64,000 nucleotides of DNA, taken from Mycobacterium xenopi (GTDB lineage Bacteria > Actinomycetota > Actinomycetes > Mycobacteriales > Mycobacteriaceae). The stretch spans positions 3,100,001 through 3,164,000 of the forward strand of contig NZ_AP022314.1 of NCBI RefSeq assembly GCF_009936235.1, given 5' to 3'. Shown piece after piece: positions 58,769 to 64,000 of this stretch. Made by a program: the position numbers and the translations under genes. Numbering within the stretch: the stretch's first letter is position 1; each line of letters starts with the position of its first letter. The notes under the pieces are model-generated. The model had not been told where the DNA came from, did not search any database, and worked only from the letters and a program-made list of their open reading frames with translations.

Positions 58769-59989
58769 TCAGCTGTTGGCCATCTTGGACAGCAGCGCGG
58801 CTATCTCGCGGTCTCTCCCCTGGGCGGCGTGCTGGTACCGCATGGCGGCTTGGGGCGTCGAATGACCAAGGCGGGCCATCAGCTCGGCCAGGCTCGCGCC
58901 AGTGGCCGCGGCCAGCACAGCCCCCGAGTGGCGCAAGTCGTGCCAGCGCAGATCGTCGCGGCCGGCGGCTTTCCTCGCCTTGTACCAGTGCCGCTGCACA
59001 GTCGACGGCTGTAAGTGTCCGCCGTTGTCGGCAGGAAATAGCAGCGAATCACGCGTGCTGCCAACGAATTTCGATAGATGGTCCTCGATTTGAGGGATGA
59101 TGTGCGGGGGGATCGCGACATCGCGCACCCCGGCGTCACTCTTGGGTGTGGTGACGGCGTAGGTGCCGCCGTGTGTTCGCACTGCGGCGCGGCGGATGCG
59201 AATAACTTCGTCTGACAGGTCGATATCGTCGCGGCGCAACTCAACTGTTTCGCCGAAACGTAAAGCGCACCATGACGCCAGGGTGACCATCAGCCGAAGC
59301 CGCTCGGGCATCGCGTTGGTGAGCGTGGCCAGCTCGTCGACCGAGGCGGGCCTGATCTTGTGGACCCGTTTGGCGCGGCCGGCGCCAACGATGCGACACG
59401 GGTTGGCGTCAATCAGCTCGTCGTTGACCGCGCTGCCCATGATGGTACGCAACAGGCTGTAAGCGTGGCTGCGCATCGTCGGACGATCAACGAGCGTTTT
59501 GCCGTACCACTCCCGGACGTCCTTGGGGGTGATCGCGGCGAGTTGGCGGCTGCCGAATGCCGGCAACAGATGGCCGTCAAGGATGGCCTGGTAGTGCTCG
59601 CGGGTGCGGGCCTTGATCGGGCGGCCCGCGACCTGGCGGCCGGCCAGCCAGCCCGCCGCGTAGTCGCCGAAGGTGACGCGCTCGCGCGGTCTGGTGGCTG
59701 TGGCCGCATTCCAGAGGTTCGCGTCGATTTCTCGACGGCGGTCGGTCAACCATGCTTCGGCGTCGATCTTGGCGGCGAACGTATTCGGCGCAGTGACATA
59801 GCTGCCGTCCGGGCCGGTGTAGCGGACCTGATACCGCCCGGAGGGCAACTTGCGGATGTTTCCGAATGCGCGCTTGTCTCGTTTGGTGTCGGCGTCGCGT
59901 GCCAAACTTCGTGCCAAATCGGACCGCCTCACCGGGGCCGAATAGGTCGAACCTAGTACCCCATTTCGTGCCAAATACGTGCCAAACAA
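58769..59989 (-). CDS. int: Tyrosine-family site-specific integrase (phiRv2 Int-type)
   Basis: A 406-residue integrase. The arm-binding and core-binding domains come first; the catalytic set is R244 (CALRFGE), K283, H350-x2-R353 (HDLRHSG), H376 (LGHSTPQ) and nucleophile Y385. The gene sits next to attR, as expected. The true start may be GTG at 59932, because the first 30 codons overlap the arm-type repeats (59899-59987). It integrates the element into tRNA-Val. Confidence 0.93.
   Translation of the reverse strand: MFGTYLARNGVLGSTYSAPVRRSDLARSLARDADTKRDKRAFGNIRKLPSGRYQVRYTGPDGSYVTAPNTFAAKIDAEAWLTDRRREIDANLWNAATATRPRERVTFGDYAAGWLAGRQVAGRPIKARTREHYQAILDGHLLPAFGSRQLAAITPKDVREWYGKTLVDRPTMRSHAYSLLRTIMGSAVNDELIDANPCRIVGAGRAKRVHKIRPASVDELATLTNAMPERLRLMVTLASWCALRFGETVELRRDDIDLSDEVIRIRRAAVRTHGGTYAVTTPKSDAGVRDVAIPPHIIPQIEDHLSKFVGSTRDSLLFPADNGGHLQPSTVQRHWYKARKAAGRDDLRWHDLRHSGAVLAAATGASLAELMARLGHSTPQAAMRYQHAAQGRDREIAALLSKMANS
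59899..59987 (-). promoter_or_regulatory. Arm-type integrase sites near attR
   Basis: TGCCAAATACGTGCCAAAC at 59969-59987 is identical to the site near attL. GTGCCAAACTTCGTGCCAAA at 59899-59918 is a second pair of the same word. They overlap the 5' codons of the integrase and could also allow autoregulation. Confidence 0.6.
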
Positions 59990-60108
59990 GCATACCTGAT
60001 GTTCCGCTTGCTTCCGCTTAATTCACGCGGTACTATCCGCGATGTCGCCAGCTCAGAGGCTTTCTGCGCTGGTCAGGCACCAGGTCCGCAAACACCCAAA
60101 ACGCCAAC

Positions 60109-60143
60109 TTCAATCCCAGTACCGCGCACCAGTATTTATGCAG
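60109..60143 (+). repeat. attR (35-bp core direct repeat)
   Basis: Identical to attL at 49191-49225. It carries only the T-arm and acceptor end of tRNA-Val, so it is not a tRNA gene. Confidence 0.92.
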
Positions 60144-60249
60144 CGGTTCAGCGGCGACACGAATCCGCGATCCCTCCCGTGTGACGCTGACCCGGGGGCT
60201 GTTGGCCAGATGACAGCCGGACGCGACGCTGCGGGCCTAGGCTCAGACC

Positions 60250-61008
60250 ATGCGCGATCGGGACACGATCGACGCCGAGTTGCGGCGCCTCGCCGCTCTG
60301 CGCCGTTCGATGCGCGAGCATGGCGGCGAGCTGTCGAGTCGCCGGCTCGACGAACTTCTGGACGAGCGCCTAGGACACCGCGCGGCGCCGTCCGAGACCG
60401 CGTCGACGTATGCCGAAACCGACCGCATCACGCCTCGCCGAGGTAGGCGCGTGCTGCGCCGCGTCGGCCCCGTCATGCTGTTGCCGCTATCCCTGGTGGC
60501 CGCGGCCACTGTGCTCGTGGTGATGTTCACGGCTCACAACCACCACCCTGCGGCACAGCCGACACAGCCAAGGGTGGTCCCACCATCGGGCGCACCGCCG
60601 ACAGCCCCGCCGCCGAGTGCGCAACCCAACCCCGCTGTGCCGCGCACATCCGTGCCGCCGCTCGACATCGTCGACAAAGCCTTCATCGATGCGCTGAAAC
60701 AGGAGGGCGTGCCAGTGCCCAGCCGCGACTACGCGATAGGCCACGGGCACGCGGTCTGCGATTTCCTAGCGCGCCAACCGAGCTTGGCGGAGGCCGTCAA
60801 CTTCGTGCAGCGAACCTCGGTGTGGGACGCCGACCAAAGCGCGAACGTCGCCGCGGGCGCGATCGTTTCGTACTGCCCTCAGTACGAACCCACAAGTCCG
60901 GACCAGATGCAGCAGGCATTCCAAAATGCGCTCACCGACCTGCAACGCATCCAGGGTGACCTGCAGGGCATCCGCGATGATCTGCAAGCCATTCCGGGCC
61001 AGCCGTAA
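60250..61008 (+). CDS. DUF732 membrane-anchored protein
   Basis: A 252-residue protein. A cytoplasmic helical part (RRLAALRRSMREHGGELSSR) precedes one membrane helix (VMLLPLSLVAAATVLVVMF), a Pro-rich spacer and a DUF732 domain with the paired cysteines in HAVCDFLARQ and VSYCPQY. The C-terminus is a heptad-like LQRIQGDLQGIRDDLQAI. The domain is likely outside the membrane. Function unknown. Confidence 0.8.
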   Translation: MRDRDTIDAELRRLAALRRSMREHGGELSSRRLDELLDERLGHRAAPSETASTYAETDRITPRRGRRVLRRVGPVMLLPLSLVAAATVLVVMFTAHNHHPAAQPTQPRVVPPSGAPPTAPPPSAQPNPAVPRTSVPPLDIVDKAFIDALKQEGVPVPSRDYAIGHGHAVCDFLARQPSLAEAVNFVQRTSVWDADQSANVAAGAIVSYCPQYEPTSPDQMQQAFQNALTDLQRIQGDLQGIRDDLQAIPGQP

Positions 61009-61056
61009 CCCGAGCCGTCACCGAAAACTCGCCGACAGCGACCCCGTCGCGCCTGA

Positions 61057-61359
61057 TTACAGGTATCGCGGGCAATATGCGGTCGCTGCGGCCACGGTGA
61101 AGTTTTTCGCGCTGTTCAACGTGAACCCCGGATTGGCTTGCCTTAGCTGTTGGACGATGTCCTTTTGACTCTTGCCGTCGTCCAACAGTTGGCATACCGC
61201 TCTGCCGCTTGCGATGACGCTGTCTGGGCTTTGATAGGTGATGCCCAACCGGTCGAGCGAATGCAGGAAGTTCGCGTCGTCGCCGGCCGGGTCGGCGTGC
61301 GCCGGCGCAGCCAGCAGCATCGCAGCGATTGCGCCGATCAGCATCGGTAAAAGCCTCAT
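61057..61359 (-). CDS. Secreted DUF732 protein
   Basis: A 100-residue protein with a signal peptide cut after AAPAHA and a DUF732 domain (LGITYQSPDSVIASGRAVCQ, RQANPGFTLNSAKNF, AYCPRYL). Paralogous to the next gene. Confidence 0.83.
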   Translation of the reverse strand: MRLLPMLIGAIAAMLLAAPAHADPAGDDANFLHSLDRLGITYQSPDSVIASGRAVCQLLDDGKSQKDIVQQLRQANPGFTLNSAKNFTVAAATAYCPRYL

Positions 61360-61377
61360 GAAACGCCCCTATGCTCG

Positions 61378-61713
61378 CTAGCCGCTGCCGCCGCTTTCGC
61401 CGCCGCCTGCCTGCATGTATTTGGGGCAGTACGCCACGGACGCGAGCACCGAAAACTTGGCCGCGTCCTGCGCGGAAAAGCCGGGGTTGGCCTGCCTTAG
61501 CTGGTTGACGACGTCCGTGGCGTTCTTGCCGTCGTCGAGCATCGCGCACACTGCTTTGCCGGATGCGACGGCTCCATCCGCGTTCTGGTACGTGATGCCG
61601 GCTTTGGTAAGGGCGTCAAGGAAACTCGCATCGCCGCTGGACGGCTCGGCGTGCACAGATGCGGCCAAACCGATTACACCAGCAGCGCTTGCCAGCGCGA
61701 GTATTACTCTCAT
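61378..61713 (-). CDS. Secreted DUF732 protein
   Basis: A 111-residue protein with a signal peptide (MRVILALASAAGVIGLAAS, cut after VHA), and the DUF732 core AGITYQNADGAVASGKAVCA and YCPKYM, ending in a Gly/Ser tail. ATG 61713 gives a proper signal peptide; the longer form does not. Confidence 0.82.
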   Translation of the reverse strand: MRVILALASAAGVIGLAASVHAEPSSGDASFLDALTKAGITYQNADGAVASGKAVCAMLDDGKNATDVVNQLRQANPGFSAQDAAKFSVLASVAYCPKYMQAGGGESGGSG

Positions 61714-61720
61714 CGGCCGA

Positions 61721-63274
61721 CTATTGTCCCACAGCGGCGACATCGGCGCTCGACGACCGATTCACGCTTTCCGGGTGGGAGCCGGTGTCGTTTGTCACTG
61801 CGCCAAGCCACGGCAGACGTCGCCTCGGGTCACGGTCGGCCGGGTACGCCGGGCGTTGCCAGATCTCACCGCTGAGAACGCCGGGCAGGTCCGCTTCGTC
61901 GGCCACGAAAACCGGCCGGGCGCCCCGCTGTGACTGCCGATGAAAATCGTTCAGCACGGCGAACGCCCATTTGCTCAGCAAGCAGATCGCAACCAAGTTG
62001 ACGATTGCGATCAACGCCATCCCGACATCGGCGAGCGCCCACACCAGCGCCAGCTTGGCGATCGCGCCGAGCGCGACCGCGACTAGCGTCGAAATTTTCA
62101 GCAGGTTGATCGCCCGTTGTCTGCCCCCGAGAAACAGCAGGTTGGCTTCCGCGCACACGTAATCGCCGAGTACCGACGAGAACCCGAAGACAAACACCAC
62201 GACGCTCATCAACCCGGTGGTCCAGGACCCCAACCCCGCAGCGACTGCGGACTGCGTCAGGCTCGCGCCGACGACCGCGCCGGCGTGGGCCGGATCGTAG
62301 ACCGCCGGGCCAGAAACCAAGACGACGAGCGCTGTGGCCGTGCAGATCACCATGGTGTCGACGAACACGCCCAGCGACTGGATCAGACCCTGCTCGACCG
62401 GGTGCGACACGGTCGCGGTGGCCGCGACGTTGGGTGTACTGCCCATCCCCGCTTCGTTCGCAAACAGGCCGCGCTTGACCCCATTGAGCATCGCAACGGC
62501 GAGACCGCCACCGAAACCGCCTGCCATTTGCGGGATTCCGAACGCGCCGCCGATGATCTCGTGAAAAACCCCAGGCAAGTTTCTGATGTGCACGAGCACG
62601 ATCACCAGTGCCAGCAACGCATACGCCATTGCTACGACGGGTAGGACGACTCCCGCGACCCTGGCGACACTGCGGACGCCGCCGAAAACAATCGGCGCTG
62701 TAAGCGCGACGAGAATCACTGCGGTCCAACCCACCCCGACATGATGCGAGATCTTCAGGACATCGCTGATCGCGTTGGCTTCCACCATGTTGAACGCGAC
62801 GCCGAACGTGAACACCAGCAGCACAGCAAATAGCACACTCCCCGCCTGCGAGCCCAGTCCACGCTGGATGTAAAACGCCGGGCCACCGCGGAATGTGCCG
62901 TCACCGCAACGAACTTTGAAGACCTGGGCGAGAGTGGCCTCGATCAACGCGGTCGCCATGCCGACGCCCGCCGCCACCCACATCCAAAAGATCGCGCCGG
63001 GACCTCCGACGGTGAGCGCGATAGCGACGCCCGCGATGTTTCCGACCCCGACCCGCGCCGCAAGCCCGACGCAGAACGCCTGGAACGACGAGATCCCCAC
63101 GCCGTGGCGGCGGGACACCCGCAGTTGGCGAATCATCCTGCCGAAGTAACGGACCTGGACGAAGCGGGTCCGCACCGTCAAATAGATGCCAGTCCCGATC
63201 AGCAAGTAGACGAGGACGTATGCGCAGAGGACTTGGCCCACCGGATCGATTAACTGCGACCGAAGGAAGTCCAT
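61721..63274 (-). CDS. Sodium:alanine/amino-acid symporter (AGCS family)
   Basis: A 517-residue carrier with about ten membrane helices. AGCS motifs include VGVGNIAGVAIALTVGGPGA, TFRGGPAFYIQRGL and NGVKRGLFANEAGMGSTPN. ATG 63274 has a GGGAGGAAG ribosome site. A hydrophilic tail of about 60 residues follows the last helix. It probably imports alanine or glycine with sodium. Confidence 0.9.
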   Translation of the reverse strand: MDFLRSQLIDPVGQVLCAYVLVYLLIGTGIYLTVRTRFVQVRYFGRMIRQLRVSRRHGVGISSFQAFCVGLAARVGVGNIAGVAIALTVGGPGAIFWMWVAAGVGMATALIEATLAQVFKVRCGDGTFRGGPAFYIQRGLGSQAGSVLFAVLLVFTFGVAFNMVEANAISDVLKISHHVGVGWTAVILVALTAPIVFGGVRSVARVAGVVLPVVAMAYALLALVIVLVHIRNLPGVFHEIIGGAFGIPQMAGGFGGGLAVAMLNGVKRGLFANEAGMGSTPNVAATATVSHPVEQGLIQSLGVFVDTMVICTATALVVLVSGPAVYDPAHAGAVVGASLTQSAVAAGLGSWTTGLMSVVVFVFGFSSVLGDYVCAEANLLFLGGRQRAINLLKISTLVAVALGAIAKLALVWALADVGMALIAIVNLVAICLLSKWAFAVLNDFHRQSQRGARPVFVADEADLPGVLSGEIWQRPAYPADRDPRRRLPWLGAVTNDTGSHPESVNRSSSADVAAVGQ

Positions 63275-63418
63275 GCGTGCTTCCTCCCGGAGCTGGGCCG
63301 CCAACAATTGCCCGAATGTTAGGGGCGGATTGTTGACGAGGCGTTTCGCCACCCCGCCGCGCCGCCACGAAAACTGTTAAAAAAACCCTCACGCCTGATC
63401 GCCGCCGCGACGTGGATC

Positions 63419-63435
63419 GTCAACCTAAAGTTGAC
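63419..63435. promoter_or_regulatory. Palindrome just before clpC2
   Basis: GTCAAC-CTAAA-GTTGAC is a perfect 6-bp inverted repeat ending 3 bases before the ATG. Binding there would block translation initiation or transcription; ClpC2 itself has an HTH, so autoregulation is possible. Confidence 0.45.
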
Positions 63436-63438
63436 CAC

Positions 63439-64000
63439 ATGACGGAGCCAATGCCCCACCCGACCGCGGTTGCCTACCCCATCCGCCTGGACGACCTAAT
63501 CAATGCCATCAAGCGGGTCCATACCGACGTGCTCGATCAACTCAGCGACGCCGTCCTGGCCGCCGAGCATCTCGGTGAAGTCGCCGATCACTTGATCGGG
63601 CACTTCGTCGACCAGGCGCGCCGCTCCGGCGCATCCTGGACCGACATCGGCAAAAGCATGGGTGTCAGCAAACAGGCCGCGCAGAAACGGTTCGTGCCCA
63701 GATCGGATATCACCGCGCTCGACCCGGACCAGGGCTTCGGACGGTTTACCCCGCGGGCCCGCAGCGCTGTCGTGGCGGCCCAAAATGCCGCGCACGAGGC
63801 ACGCAACCGGGAGATCACACCCGCGCATCTGGTGCTGGGCCTACTCGATGATCCCGAGGCGCTGGCTACCAAACTGCTTAACGAACAGGGCGTGGATCCC
63901 GAGGTTGTCCGCTCGGCGGTAACGCTGCCGCCGGCCTGTGACGAGCCGCCGCAGCTGACCCCGTTCAGCGGACCAGCACGCAAAGCGCTCGAACTGACCT
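63439..64000 (+). CDS. clpC2: ClpC2-like Clp N-domain protein, 5' part
   Basis: The visible 187 residues start LDDLINAIKRVHTDVLDQLS, with an HTH-like segment SGASWTDIGKSMGVSKQAAQ KRF, then a Clp N-terminal repeat (FTPRARSAVVAAQNAAHEAR, EITPAHLVLGLLDDPEALAT). The gene runs off the window. M. tuberculosis Rv2667 (ClpC2) has this layout and no ATPase domain; it is thought to bind small molecules that target ClpC1. Confidence 0.88.
   Translation, partial: MTEPMPHPTAVAYPIRLDDLINAIKRVHTDVLDQLSDAVLAAEHLGEVADHLIGHFVDQARRSGASWTDIGKSMGVSKQAAQKRFVPRSDITALDPDQGFGRFTPRARSAVVAAQNAAHEARNREITPAHLVLGLLDDPEALATKLLNEQGVDPEVVRSAVTLPPACDEPPQLTPFSGPARKALELT

Larger units (their letters stand above)
49191..60143. 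mobile_element. Integrated phiRv1/phiRv2-related satellite-like element at tRNA-Val
   Basis: Bounded by an exact 35-bp direct repeat. Contents: tyrosine integrase next to attR, excisionase-like HTH, DUF2742, DUF3631 helicase, about ten small overlapping minus-strand genes, an HNH protein, and a left third full of replication-gene fragments and iteron clusters. DUF2742, DUF3631 and the excisionase-like protein are as in phiRv1; integration in tRNA-Val is as phiRv2. No capsid, protease, portal, tail or large terminase gene is recognised, so it probably depends on a helper or is defective. Confidence 0.87.

Noticed and set aside
60109..60143. Second tRNA-Val gene at the right end of the element
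   Set aside because: Only the T arm and acceptor 3' end are present; it is the attR copy of the tRNA tail.

Overview
The window is high-GC actinobacterial DNA from a Mycobacterium. The reasons are the C-terminus of a PE-PPE (PPE42-like) protein, the pimA/patA/pgsA phosphatidylinositol mannoside operon, a 13E12-type HNH gene, DUF732 and DUF7159 proteins, a clpC2 gene at the right edge, and a tRNA cluster with the M. tuberculosis order. The backbone runs like a shortened Rv2608-Rv2618 ... Rv2637-Rv2638 ... Rv2667 segment of M. tuberculosis, with large species-specific insertions. Orthology is judged from memory of protein sequence and gene order, not from a search.

Layout. 0-10 kb: PIM and phosphatidylinositol synthesis plus thrS, a tightly overlapping minus-strand operon, then an aldo/keto reductase, a DUF1990 protein, a DoxX-like protein and a helix-turn-helix regulator. 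10-19.6 kb: a redox, nitric-oxide or hypoxia-flavoured locus with nitronate monooxygenase, two cupins, a 7Fe ferredoxin (fdxA), a DUF2249-cupin protein, a methyltransferase, a group III truncated haemoglobin, a cytochrome c oxidase subunit I gene, and two more regulators of the 9.5-kb type. All three regulators share a C-x13-C...C C-terminal motif and each has its own perfect inverted repeat nearby. 17.8-23.6 kb: a decayed zone with a broken pyruvate-kinase-like gene and a transposon with a DDE transposase and a TniB/ExeA-like ATPase; two of its three genes are frameshifted. 23.6-32.3 kb: an aromatic catabolic cluster. A ring-hydroxylating dioxygenase, dihydrodiol dehydrogenase and aldolase-type decarboxylase would feed protocatechuate to pcaH/pcaG/pcaB, which fits phthalate degradation; an IclR regulator follows. 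32-48.6 kb: mixed backbone genes, including dedA, a STAS protein, a UdgX uracil-DNA glycosylase, haemerythrins, a cytochrome b561-molybdopterin fusion, a GH15 hydrolase and an enolase-superfamily enzyme.

48.7-60.1 kb: four tRNA genes, then an 10.95-kb integrated element bounded by an exact 35-bp direct repeat at the 3' end of tRNA-Val(GAC). This is the kind of site used by the phiRv2 prophage. The element has a tyrosine integrase, an excisionase-like protein, DUF2742, a DUF3631 helicase and a long chain of small overlapping genes. No capsid, portal, tail or large terminase gene is recognisable, so it looks like a satellite or phage-inducible island rather than a full prophage. Its left third is a graveyard of replication-gene C-terminal fragments.

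The most unusual signal is inside this element: six clusters of short (6-10 bp) words, each repeated in tandem or in close copies and again in inverted orientation 50-150 bp away. Each cluster has its own word, and most lie in or beside the C-terminal linker of a replication gene or remnant. I read them as origin-like iterons embedded in the initiator gene and exchanged as modules. This is inference and needs testing. 60.2-64 kb: three DUF732 proteins, a sodium:amino-acid symporter and the 5' part of clpC2.
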